Positions 7,973-15,251 of a stretch of 48,977 bases of DNA are shown in pieces. Within the stretch, counting starts at the first letter, position 1. Each line of letters starts with the position of its first letter. Source of the stretch: Chloroflexota bacterium (GTDB lineage: Bacteria > Chloroflexota > UBA6077 > FW602-bin22). The notes beneath the pieces are model-generated. The model did not search any database. It saw only the letters and a list, made by a program, of their open reading frames with translations, and was not told where the DNA came from. Both the position numbers and the translations under genes were made by a program. The stretch is taken from assembly GCA_016875715.1 (NCBI GenBank), contig VGOZ01000018.1, forward strand, positions 1 to 48,977, in the 5' to 3' direction.

Positions 7973-8215
7973 TTACTCGCTGCTGTTCCAAGAGGCCTTC
8001 CCGCTGCTCGTGCCGTAGCAGGTGTCGGTGCGGGTGGTAGGACCGCCGACCTGGTAGCTCAGCGGCCGGTCGGAGGCGTCGTAGGTGACACTGCCGAGCA
8101 GTGTGTTCCCGCGGGAAGACGTCATGCCGCTGAGATGCCAGTAGCCACCCCAGCCGCCGTAGTGGTAGGTCAGCTTCTCGCGACCGGATCCGTCATCGGG
8201 CAGCGTGAAGGTTCT
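7973..8215 (-). pseudogene. YD-repeat (Rhs-type) protein fragment
   Basis: A reading frame of about 80 codons bounded by TAG and TAA, with no start codon at its head. It contains an Rhs/YD-like unit: KLTYHYGGWGGYWHLSG, then GNTLLGSVTYDASDRPLSYQ, the typical G-N-x-L-x(4)-YDAxxRP pattern. A working Rhs protein has dozens of such units over 1000 residues or more; only about one and a half remain. It sits in the same frame as the membrane fragment upstream, separated by a TAG. Most likely a relic of a polymorphic-toxin or wall-associated repeat gene; which kind cannot be told. Confidence 0.55.
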
Positions 8216-8486
8216 CTACCGGCGCTGATCACGAATGGCCCGCACCGCGAGGAACACCGTGTAGACGAGTGGCGAGAGTGCTGCCGCCAAGCCGGAGAGA
8301 AGGCGGTCATCGAACTGGTGGTTCGCCGAAACCCAAAATGGAGCCTGAGTAAGTCACGGCGTCCAGCAGTGCAGCGACAGCGCAGATGATCCACTCGACT
8401 CTGTCCTTCTTCCTGGAGGCAGCGTCGTTCGCCCATCTCTCGCATTCGCTCGACGTGGCCGAGTTCGAGGCGGAGGAGGTCGTCCC
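8216..8486 (-). pseudogene. Broken small membrane protein (two helices)
   Basis: Two overlapping frames join into one plausible product. The first (8307-8486) carries KKDRVEWIICAVAALLDAVT; the second (8216-8353) carries QAPFWVSANHQFDDR, then LLSGLAAALSPLVYTVFLAV and RAIRDQRR before a TAG. Joining them near 8350 gives a ~90-residue protein with two hydrophobic helices. One frameshift is needed. An alternative frame (8170-8595) also has coding-like composition upstream (QENEVRWAGEVRDDLLRLEL), so the original gene structure is uncertain. Confidence 0.35.
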
Positions 8487-8640
8487 TCACCTCGCCTGCC
8501 CACCGAACTTCGTTCTCCTGCAGAATCGCGGCCGCCGCGGTGAGCCCGCGACGGGCTCCCAATCGAAGTCCCAGGACGTGGTCGCGCACGATCACCGGCT
8601 CTCCCCGGTGTGTGACGACGCTATCGGTCTCCGGCGACTC
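8487..8640. other. Unassigned remainder of decayed region
   Basis: Nothing intact is seen. A minus-strand frame reads GEPVIVRDHVLGLRLGARRG with normal codon choice but has no recognisable family and dissolves near 8350. Confidence 0.3.
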
Positions 8641-9237
8641 TCAGGCAGCCCGGGCGAAGATCTCGCGCAGTTCCCGCACGACCTCGCGGTTCGCGAAGGG
8701 CACCGTCTCCTCGCGCGATCGCGCGAGCGCCGCCTGCAGGCGCGCCCGCACGTCTTCAGGCAGCGACTCGACCGGGCTGTCCGGCGGGCCGAATGCCGGG
8801 TCGCTGGCGTACACCTGCGCGCGCTTCTCGGCGCGCAACTTCGTCACCGAATCCGGTCGCTCCTTGAACGCCCCGATCTCCTTGAAGTCGTGATCCATGA
8901 TCACGAACACGGGAATCGAGCGGAACTCGCCGCGGGCGAGGTACTGATCCATCAGATCGAGGTTCTGATCGCGATTGAAGATCCGGAAGTCGATCTTCCC
9001 GGACTCCTCGCTGAGGCGAGCGAGGACCGGCAGGTTGGCGATGACGTCGCCGCACCAGTCCTCGGCCAGCACGGCCACGTGCGTGGTCCGGGACAGACCC
9101 TTGAAGACGGCGATGTCGGCGGGGTCGATCTGGATGTTCTTCTCCGCTGCCTCGAGCCGCTCGCGATTGCGGGTCATCGCCGCTACCCAATCTGCATAGG
9201 TTGCACCAGTCGAGTAGCGCTCTTTGGATATTGGCAC
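8641..9237 (-). CDS. Thioredoxin-like protein of the WCGD family
   Basis: 198 residues with a thioredoxin fold. The motif AEDWCGDVIANLPVL is that of a thioredoxin-like family in which the usual CxxC is reduced to a single Cys (WCGD). The cis-Pro is in RSIPVFVIMDHDFKEIGAF, and an NRDQNLDLMDQYL stretch is also typical. Thiol-disulfide or bacillithiol-type chemistry is inferred; with one Cys it cannot act as a classical dithiol reductase. The GTG at 9237 is chosen because AAGGAG (seven bases upstream) ends in the stop codon region of the preceding dehydrogenase; the gap is four bases. Last gene of the 10935-8641 operon. Confidence 0.85.
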   Translation of the reverse strand: MPISKERYSTGATYADWVAAMTRNRERLEAAEKNIQIDPADIAVFKGLSRTTHVAVLAEDWCGDVIANLPVLARLSEESGKIDFRIFNRDQNLDLMDQYLARGEFRSIPVFVIMDHDFKEIGAFKERPDSVTKLRAEKRAQVYASDPAFGPPDSPVESLPEDVRARLQAALARSREETVPFANREVVRELREIFARAA

Positions 9238-9241
9238 GGGT

Positions 9242-10195
9242 CTACTCCTTCGCTTGTTGATTCTGGCCAAATAACCACCCAGGCTCCTCGAACGCGGGGT
9301 GGGGATATCTGTAGAAACCGCGTCCGGACTTGACGCCGAGATGCCCCGCCGACACCAGATCCTCGAGCACCTTCGGCGGCCGATCGCGTTCCTCGCCCGA
9401 TTCGGCGAACCATTGCCGTTCGATGTCGAGCATCACGTCGAGTCCCGCCCGATCCATCATCTGGAACGGCCCCAGCGGGCATCGCAGGCCGATCATCACC
9501 GCCCGATCGACGTCCTCGACCGACGCGTGGCCGCGATCGACGAGGGTCATGGCCGCCTTCTTGATCTGCCGCCAGACGTAGTTGTGGATGAACCCCTGGC
9601 TCTCGCCATGGACGCGCGCCGAGGCGATGCCCAGCGACCGCCCCACGCGGTAGGCCCGATCAAGCACGTCATCGCGCGTCGCCCCACACGTCATCGTCTC
9701 GACGTAGGGCCTCAGCCACGGATGGTTCGTGAAATGGAAGTTGCAAAGCCGGTCCGCGAAACGCACTGCGTCGGCGAGGCGGCGGCTCTGGATCGAGGAG
9801 CTATTCGTCGCTAGGATCGCCTCGCGCGGCGCGGCCATGTCGAGGTGCCGGAAGATCTCCCGCTTGACCTCGATCCGCTCGGTGGCTGCCTCGATCGTCA
9901 TGTCGGCGGTCGCGCAGGCGGAGGCGAGATCGGCGAAGTGCTCGATCCGCTCGAGGACGATCTCGGGCTGCTCGACGCTTGCCTCGAGCAGCCCGAGTCT
10001 TCCCTGAGCAGCCCACTCCTGGAGCGTCGCGGCCTGCCGTTCTCGCGCGTTCCGCAGCGCTTCGGGGCTGATATCGAACTGCGCGACGCGATAACCCGCC
10101 CGAGCGCACATGAGCGCGATCTGCCAGCCCATGAGCCCCGCGCCCACCACGCAGATCCGGCGGACATCCGCGACCGGAGCAGGATGCCAGCTCAA
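9242..10195 (-). CDS. 3-hydroxyacyl-CoA dehydrogenase family protein
   Basis: 317 residues. The N-terminal Rossmann domain has VVGAGLMGWQIAL (GxGxxG), the family loop TIEAATERIEVKREIF, the TNSSSI strand, and a His-containing substrate motif HFTNHPWLRPYVE where fatty-acid enzymes have HFFNP. The C-terminal helical domain ends SAGHLGVKSGRGFYRY. It oxidises a 3-hydroxyacyl-CoA or related 3-hydroxy acid with NAD; the changed motif leaves the substrate open. The start is TTG at 10195, whose TTGA overlaps the stop of the upstream SDR, so translation is coupled. An SDR and a 3HCDH in one operon suggest degradation of a hydroxy-acid or acyl substrate. Confidence 0.88.
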   Translation of the reverse strand: MSWHPAPVADVRRICVVGAGLMGWQIALMCARAGYRVAQFDISPEALRNARERQAATLQEWAAQGRLGLLEASVEQPEIVLERIEHFADLASACATADMTIEAATERIEVKREIFRHLDMAAPREAILATNSSSIQSRRLADAVRFADRLCNFHFTNHPWLRPYVETMTCGATRDDVLDRAYRVGRSLGIASARVHGESQGFIHNYVWRQIKKAAMTLVDRGHASVEDVDRAVMIGLRCPLGPFQMMDRAGLDVMLDIERQWFAESGEERDRPPKVLEDLVSAGHLGVKSGRGFYRYPHPAFEEPGWLFGQNQQAKE

Positions 10196-10935
10196 ATGAC
10201 GCGACCGCCGTCGACGTTGTGGATCTGCCCGGTGACGAACGTTGCGTCGACCGCGAGGTACTTGACGGCCCGGCCCACATCCTCCGCCGCGGCGTTGCGG
10301 CCAAGCGGAGTCGCGGCGCGCCCCGCCGCCTTGAACTCCTCGTTGTCGCCCACCCAGCGCGTCTCGACGACACCGGGCGCGACGGCGTTGACCCGGACGG
10401 TGGGCGCCAGGGCGCGCGCCATCGTCTTCGTCAACGTGATCATCGCACCCTTCGAGACCGCATAGGGGATCGAGCTGGCGTTCGTGCCGTGCCCGGCAAT
10501 GGAGGCGACGTTGACGATCGCGCCGTCCCCCTGCCGCAGCATGTGGCGCGAGGCGGCCCGGCTGGTCCAGAACGCCGACATCAGGTTCGTGCGCAGGATC
10601 TGATCCCAGATCTTATCGTCCAGGTCATCCAGTTTCGGGTATGGCACGAAACGGGTCATCCCCGCCGAATTGATGAGGATGTCGACATGGCCAAAGGCCG
10701 CCACCGCGCCCTCGACCAGGCGCTCGCACTCCTCGCGTTTCGACACGTCGGCGCGGATGGCTCGCGCGCGCACCCCCTTCTTCTCGATGTCGGAGGCAGT
10801 GGCGGCCGCGTCCGCCTCCGAGCGCGAGTAGTTGACGATCACGTCGATACCCGCGTCGGCGAGGAGGAGTCCACTCGCCCGACCGATTCCCGTTCCGCCA
10901 CCGGTAATCACCGCGACCCGCGCCGATGTAGTCAT
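10192..10935 (-). CDS. SDR-family oxidoreductase (FabG-like)
   Basis: 247 residues, classical short-chain dehydrogenase: TGGGTGIG cofactor loop, NSAGMT, VNVASIAG with the catalytic Ser, YAVSKGAM with the Tyr-Lys pair, and the C-terminal VTGQIHNVDGG. NAD(P)-dependent, 3-oxoacyl/alcohol substrate likely but not assignable. The ATG at 10935 has GGAGG six bases upstream and a TAGACT -10 further up, giving a leadered mRNA. First gene of a three-gene operon (SDR, 3HCDH, thioredoxin-like). The stop overlaps the next start by four bases. Confidence 0.9.
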   Translation of the reverse strand: MTTSARVAVITGGGTGIGRASGLLLADAGIDVIVNYSRSEADAAATASDIEKKGVRARAIRADVSKREECERLVEGAVAAFGHVDILINSAGMTRFVPYPKLDDLDDKIWDQILRTNLMSAFWTSRAASRHMLRQGDGAIVNVASIAGHGTNASSIPYAVSKGAMITLTKTMARALAPTVRVNAVAPGVVETRWVGDNEEFKAAGRAATPLGRNAAAEDVGRAVKYLAVDATFVTGQIHNVDGGRVI

Positions 10936-10941
10936 TTCGCA

Positions 10942-10967
10942 CCTCCGAGGAAGCGGCTTGCAGTCTA
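10942..10967 (-). promoter_or_regulatory. -10 and ribosome-binding site of the SDR operon
   Basis: TAGACT (10962-10967, minus strand) and GGAGG (10942-10946), six bases before the ATG at 10935. This is a contrast case: a leadered gene with Shine-Dalgarno among many leaderless ones. No -35 consensus. Confidence 0.45.
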
Positions 10968-11010
10968 GCGCCTGAGGCGACCTTCCCTCAGCGATCCCGG
11001 CGACGCGGAG

Positions 11011-11901
11011 TCAGCGCTTGACGAAGATGCCGTGGCCGTTCAAGTTGTGGAGGAAGAGCAGGTCGTGCCTCGCTCGCAGTTCGTTGCCGTATGCCGTGAC
11101 ACCCTCGCACCCGAAGAAGCCGTAATCGTCGAGCACGATCACTCCCCCGGCGCTCAGCCGGGGGAGTGTCCATTCGACTACGTCCCGGGCCGACCGGTAA
11201 GCATCCACATCACAATGGAGGAAGAGGATCGGTTCGAGAATCCGATGCGCGGTCTCGTCCGGGAAGACTCCCTCGAGAATGGTCGCCGTGACTCCGTTCG
11301 CTCGGGAAAGCGACTCCACCGCGCCCGCCGTCGTGTCGGCAAGCTCGCCACCACGGAACAGCGTGTCGTTCTGGCCCGTCTTGACCACTCCGCGAAAGGT
11401 GTCGGCGAGATATACCTGATGACGACCGCCGACCGCTCGGTCCGCGAGCGCCAGCAGGACTCCCGACCCGCCACGCCATGTCCCCACCTCGAGGATGCAG
11501 CCCTCGCTCGGGCCAAGCTGTGCGACGAGCGACCAGAGCTCGTAACACCGGTAGATATCCAGGGCCGTTCGGTCGCGCACCCGTCGATACGCCGCGAGGA
11601 AAGCCGGGTCGTTCAGCCACGGGCTGTAGGTCGCCAGCGGCGCGATGCGCTGGTGGAGAAGCGACGGCGTGTGCGCGAAGTGACGAACCTCATCGTCCCG
11701 CCGTGCAATCTCGAGACCCACGAGATTCGCGGCGCGCTTGATGAGGCGTGCGACGCCGCTCATCAAGCGCCAGTCAGTGAGCGCTTCTGCATTCCGGCGC
11801 CGGACGATGCGCGGCGCACCTTGCATTTCGGGGCCTGCGACCGGCGCCACCGGCCTTCGCACTGCCACCAGCTTTGCGACGCGATCCAGGAATCGTGCCA
11901 T
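11011..11901 (-). CDS. TylF/macrocin-type O-methyltransferase family protein
   Basis: 296 residues with a C-terminal class I SAM-dependent methyltransferase domain. SAM loop is LEVGTWRGGSGVLLA; the acidic motif HCDVDAYRSARD matches the D-x-D-x-Y metal/SAM signature of TylF-like O-methyltransferases; VIVLDDYGFF and a C-terminal NGHGIFVKR follow. The N-terminal ~90 residues are basic and unassigned. The ATG at 11901 is preferred over a longer Arg-rich frame from GTG 12003; a TACCAT lies at 11961-11966. It lies close to two glycosyltransferases, so modification of a glycan or secondary metabolite is possible but only inferred. Confidence 0.75.
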   Translation of the reverse strand: MARFLDRVAKLVAVRRPVAPVAGPEMQGAPRIVRRRNAEALTDWRLMSGVARLIKRAANLVGLEIARRDDEVRHFAHTPSLLHQRIAPLATYSPWLNDPAFLAAYRRVRDRTALDIYRCYELWSLVAQLGPSEGCILEVGTWRGGSGVLLALADRAVGGRHQVYLADTFRGVVKTGQNDTLFRGGELADTTAGAVESLSRANGVTATILEGVFPDETAHRILEPILFLHCDVDAYRSARDVVEWTLPRLSAGGVIVLDDYGFFGCEGVTAYGNELRARHDLLFLHNLNGHGIFVKR

Positions 11902-11960
11902 CGCCCCCAAACCCCGTCTCGTAACGGAACGCGCCAGCGGGCCCGTAGCCGGAGGCCGAG

Positions 11961-11966
11961 ATGGTA
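11961..11966 (-). promoter_or_regulatory. Possible -10 for the TylF-like gene
   Basis: TACCAT on the minus strand, about 59 bases before the ATG at 11901. It would support that start over the upstream GTG, which lies before the promoter. Confidence 0.3.
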
Positions 11967-12011
11967 GCGGCCGCCCGGCGACATTCCACCGGACCGTCGC
12001 CACGGCCGTGT

Positions 12012-12017
12012 TAGGAT
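12012..12017 (+). promoter_or_regulatory. -10 element, leaderless geometry, amidohydrolase gene
   Basis: TAGGAT, seven bases before the ATG at 12025. Confidence 0.5.
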
Positions 12018-12024
12018 CGCCGAA

Positions 12025-13239
12025 ATGTCCCTCGCCGCGCTTGCCCCGTCTCTACTCGTCGCGTCGCAGCGCATCGCCGAGCGATTGACCGCGGATCGGC
12101 GGCATCTTCATCAGCACCCCGAGCTGGGGTTTCAGGAGTTCGAGACCTCCCGGTTCGTGCAGCGCCGTCTGGCCGAACTCGGGATTCCCTTTCGCGTGCC
12201 CATCGCGACGACTGGGGTTGCGGCTGTCATCGAGGGCACCGCTCCGGGTCCCGGGCGGACAGTGCTCTTGCGGGCCGATATGGACGCGCTACCGATCCAG
12301 GAGGAGAGCGACCTCCCCTATCGGTCGACTGTCGCCGGGGTCATGCACGCGTGCGGGCACGACGCGCATACGGCGATCCTCCTCGGCGCGGCAGAAGTCC
12401 TCCTGGGCGAGCGCCGCCGCTTCTCCGGGAGCGTGAAGCTCGCCTTCCAGCCGTGTGAGGAGCGGTTTCCGGGCGGCGCCCTGGCGATGATCGAGGAGGG
12501 GGTGCTCGAGAACCCCCGGGTGGACGCGGCGTTCGGCCTGCACTGCACGCCCCAGCTCGAGACGGGCACCCTCGGCTATCGTGCCGGACCAGTGAGCGCG
12601 GCGTCGGATCGCTTCACCATCCGTATCCGCGGCAAAGGCGGCCACGCTGCGCGACCGAACTCGTGCGTCGACGCGGTCGTCGTGGCCGCACAGACCGTGG
12701 TGATGCTGCAGACCCTTATCAGTCGGGAGACCTCGCCTATCCAGCCCGCCGTCGTGACCGTGGGAGCCATCCACGCCGGAGATGCCCACAACGTGATTCC
12801 GGCCGAGGCCGAGATCCGCGGGACGGTGCGCACCTACGATGTGGCGCTGCGCGCCACGCTGGGTCAACGCGTGCGTGAAGTCGCCGAAGGCGTCGCGCGC
12901 ACGATGCGAGCCGAGGCGGAGGTCCTGTACACGATGGGGTACCCTCCGCTCGTCAACGACCCCTCGATGACACGGCTGGCTCGCGACTCGGGCATCGAGG
13001 TTGTCGGGTCCGACAACGTGGTCGAGGGGGAGCAGGCGCTCGGCGGCGAGGATATGGCGTACTTCATGCAGCGCGTTCCCGGCTGCTTCTTCCGCCTGGG
13101 GACCGGCAATCGTGCGCGGGGCATTACCTTTGGCAACCACCACGCCCGATTCAATGTCGATGACGCTGCCCTGCCGATCGGGGTCGCCGCGATGTGCGCC
13201 ACGGCGCTGAGGTTCCTCGCTCGCGCCGAGGCGGCCTGA
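12025..13239 (+). CDS. M20-family amidohydrolase (N-acyl-amino-acid / hippurate hydrolase type)
   Basis: 404 residues. It carries the M20D signatures: LRADMDALPI, MHACGHDAHTAILLGAA with the metal-binding Cys/His pair, FQPCEE, and a dimerisation domain beginning IRGKGGHAARPNSCVDAV. A C-terminal metal His is in GNHHARFNVDD, and GGEDMAYFMQRVPG is typical. It hydrolyses an N-acyl amino acid amide bond in the cytoplasm; the precise substrate is not predictable. Starts at an ATG seven bases after a TANNNT -10 with no Shine-Dalgarno. Divergent from the TylF-like gene, and convergent with a glycosyltransferase 31 bases downstream. Confidence 0.92.
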   Translation: MSLAALAPSLLVASQRIAERLTADRRHLHQHPELGFQEFETSRFVQRRLAELGIPFRVPIATTGVAAVIEGTAPGPGRTVLLRADMDALPIQEESDLPYRSTVAGVMHACGHDAHTAILLGAAEVLLGERRRFSGSVKLAFQPCEERFPGGALAMIEEGVLENPRVDAAFGLHCTPQLETGTLGYRAGPVSAASDRFTIRIRGKGGHAARPNSCVDAVVVAAQTVVMLQTLISRETSPIQPAVVTVGAIHAGDAHNVIPAEAEIRGTVRTYDVALRATLGQRVREVAEGVARTMRAEAEVLYTMGYPPLVNDPSMTRLARDSGIEVVGSDNVVEGEQALGGEDMAYFMQRVPGCFFRLGTGNRARGITFGNHHARFNVDDAALPIGVAAMCATALRFLARAEAA

Positions 13240-13270
13240 GACCGAGTAGGGTCGCCACCCCGCATCCGCC

Positions 13271-14158
13271 TCACGGTGGGCGGCCGATCATCTCATCGCG
13301 AATCCCCCGGAGGAACAGAGGGAGCCTACGCGCATTCCCCTGGATCGTCTCCCGGGCCAGGAACCACAGCCCGAAACTTCCCAGGGTGAGCAGTACGGGC
13401 GGCATGTAGTGCGTGTAGTACCGGGCAGTGCTGCGCCCCATCTCGTAATACCACGGGGCTGGGTGGGCGGAGCGGGTCGTGGAGAGGGAGACCTTGTGGT
13501 AGACGACAGCCTCAGGGACGTAGCGGATCGTGAGTCCGGCGCGCCGCACCCGCTCGCAGTACTCGGTATCGCTGTAGTAGAAGAAGTAGCGGGGATCGAA
13601 CGCGGGAACCACCGTCTCGAGGCAGGCCCGGGAGATGAGCAGGGCGCAACTCGGCGCGTACTCCAGATCGCGCTGCTCGGCGTAGGCGGGACCATCGATC
13701 TGGCGCAGTCCGATCATCGCCACGCCGGGCGGAAACCCGCGGCGGCGCTGACCCGCCGACCAGATGCGCCCGCGATCGCCCTCGAAGGGGATCTTCGGCA
13801 TCAACAACCCGGCCCGGGGATTGTCGCGCGCCGCCGCGACGAGCGCGGCGAGCGCTCCCGGAGCCACGATCGTATCGTTGTTGAGGATGAACGCATACTC
13901 GGCATCCAGGGCGCGGACGCGTTCCAGGCCCGCGTTGTACCCACCGGCGATGCCCTCGTTCCTGGGTAGTGCGATGACCGCAGCGTTCGGGAACTCCTCG
14001 GCGATCCGCGCGGGCGCACCGTCGGTCGAGCCGTTATCGACATAGATGAACTGCAGGCCCTCGTACCCCTGAGCCTCCAGTGAAGCCAGGCACGCCCGAG
14101 ATTCCTCGACCAGATTCCAACCCAGGACGATGGCCGCGACCGTTGGCGGTGGGCTCAC
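13271..14158 (-). CDS. Family 2 glycosyltransferase (rhamnosyltransferase-like)
   Basis: 295 residues, GT-A fold. Nucleotide-sugar-binding part: AAIVLGWNLVEESRACLASL and IYVDNGSTDGAP; DxD-like motif in FILNNDTIV; acceptor-side FDPRYFFYYSDTEYCERVRRAG, a variant of the FDExFFxYxEDxDxxxR signature of rhamnosyl-type GT2 enzymes. A hydrophobic C-terminal stretch (VLLTLGSFGLWFL) probably rests on the membrane. It transfers a sugar to a cell-envelope glycan or lipid carrier (inferred). GTG start at 14158, eight bases after a TACAGT hexamer. Divergent from a second GT2 gene; both have leaderless-type -10 elements in the 166-base gap. Confidence 0.9.
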   Translation of the reverse strand: MSPPPTVAAIVLGWNLVEESRACLASLEAQGYEGLQFIYVDNGSTDGAPARIAEEFPNAAVIALPRNEGIAGGYNAGLERVRALDAEYAFILNNDTIVAPGALAALVAAARDNPRAGLLMPKIPFEGDRGRIWSAGQRRRGFPPGVAMIGLRQIDGPAYAEQRDLEYAPSCALLISRACLETVVPAFDPRYFFYYSDTEYCERVRRAGLTIRYVPEAVVYHKVSLSTTRSAHPAPWYYEMGRSTARYYTHYMPPVLLTLGSFGLWFLARETIQGNARRLPLFLRGIRDEMIGRPP

Positions 14159-14166
14159 GGATAGCG

Positions 14167-14172
14167 ACTGTA
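14167..14172 (-). promoter_or_regulatory. -10 element, leaderless geometry, minus-strand GT2
   Basis: TACAGT, eight bases before the GTG at 14158. Confidence 0.45.
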
Positions 14173-14310
14173 TGGTGTCGTGTCGCGATCCGCAGCGAGC
14201 GTATTGCCATCACTGCCCGATCCCGGCGGAATCGTCCCCATTCCGGGCGAGGCACCGGCTTCGCGCGCGGGCCGGTGGCGCGCACGCTCGCACCGGACGG
14301 CGTTCGCGGC

Positions 14311-14316
14311 TATCGT
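14311..14316 (+). promoter_or_regulatory. -10 element, leaderless geometry, plus-strand GT2
   Basis: TATCGT, eight bases before the GTG at 14325. Confidence 0.45.
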
Positions 14317-14324
14317 AGCCAGCG

Positions 14325-15251
14325 GTGGAACGGGACGAGTCGCCCCAGGTTTCGGTGGTGATCCCGTGCCATCACGAGCCATTCGTGGGCGAGATCGCGC
14401 GTCTCTTGCTCGAACGTGCGCGGGCGGAGGGCGTCGTGATCGATGTCGTGATTGTCGGTGCCGGCGATTTCTCCGATCTTCCCGCGCATCCCGGGGTGCG
14501 CCTGCTCCGCACAGAGCATCCGAGGTGGCCCGGTCCGAAACGCAATCGCGGCCTGTCGATGTCGCGCGCTCCCTATGTGCTCTTTCTCGATGGCGATTGC
14601 CTGCCGGGGCCCGGTTTCTTTGCCTCGCTCCTCGCCACGCAGCGCGACGGTCCCGCGATCGCGGGCGGGGCGGTCGATTCCCCCTGGGGCGACTTCTGGT
14701 CGACCGCGTACAATTTGATATGCCTGCGCGAGTACCTCTCCGGGCTGCCCGCGAGCTTCCGGCGTACGCTCCCAAGCTTCTGTCTGTTCGGGCCGCGCGA
14801 GGCGTTCTCCGCGGTCGGTGGGTTCGATGAGTCCTGGACGGTGGGTGAGGATCTCGACCTGACCGCGCGACTCGGTGCCACCGGGTCGATCCTGCGTTTC
14901 GAACCAGCGATCCGCGTCCTCCACCGGCCTGCTGGTCGGTCGTTCACCCGTATCCTGAGGAATGGGTGGGCGCACGGCGGCACCTCGATGCGTGCGCGCG
15001 CGCAGTACCCCGAGGCATTCGGAGCGCCCCGCATCTCACGGAATCCTGTCGCGCTCGCGCTTGGTGCGCCGCTGGTCGCCGTCTACTACGCGTTCCGCAC
15101 GTGGCTGCAACACCCTGACTACCGTGGCCTGTTCCCGGCGGCGCTGCCCGCGATGCTCGTCTTCCGCTTGGCGTGGTGTTACGGCGCGGCGTGGAATCGA
15201 CTGCGGCCCGCTCAGGTGTTCCACCCGGTCGCGAACCGCGGCGCGTCCTAG
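14325..15251 (+). CDS. Family 2 glycosyltransferase
   Basis: 308 residues, GT-A fold: VSVVIPCHHEPFVGEIARLL, GPKRNRGLSMSRAPYVLFLDGDCLPG (the last part carries the D-x-D metal site), and WTVGEDLDLTARLGATG, the ED-containing acceptor motif. The C-terminus has hydrophobic segments around VALALGAPLVAVYYAF, probably membrane-associated. Likely acts on a surface polysaccharide or glycolipid; donor and acceptor unknown. GTG start at 14325 in leaderless geometry. Its TAG is directly abutted by the stop of convergent pepT (no intergenic base), so no terminator is possible between them. Confidence 0.9.
   Translation: MERDESPQVSVVIPCHHEPFVGEIARLLLERARAEGVVIDVVIVGAGDFSDLPAHPGVRLLRTEHPRWPGPKRNRGLSMSRAPYVLFLDGDCLPGPGFFASLLATQRDGPAIAGGAVDSPWGDFWSTAYNLICLREYLSGLPASFRRTLPSFCLFGPREAFSAVGGFDESWTVGEDLDLTARLGATGSILRFEPAIRVLHRPAGRSFTRILRNGWAHGGTSMRARAQYPEAFGAPRISRNPVALALGAPLVAVYYAFRTWLQHPDYRGLFPAALPAMLVFRLAWCYGAAWNRLRPAQVFHPVANRGAS

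Noticed and set aside
8386-9333. 315-codon plus-strand frame
   Set aside because: Antisense to the thioredoxin-like and dehydrogenase genes, whose motifs are clear; its product shows no domain and odd composition.
14159-14324. Small RNA or gene in the gap between the two glycosyltransferases
   Set aside because: The 166 bases are explained by two divergent -10 elements; no coherent frame or hairpin with a T-run was seen.
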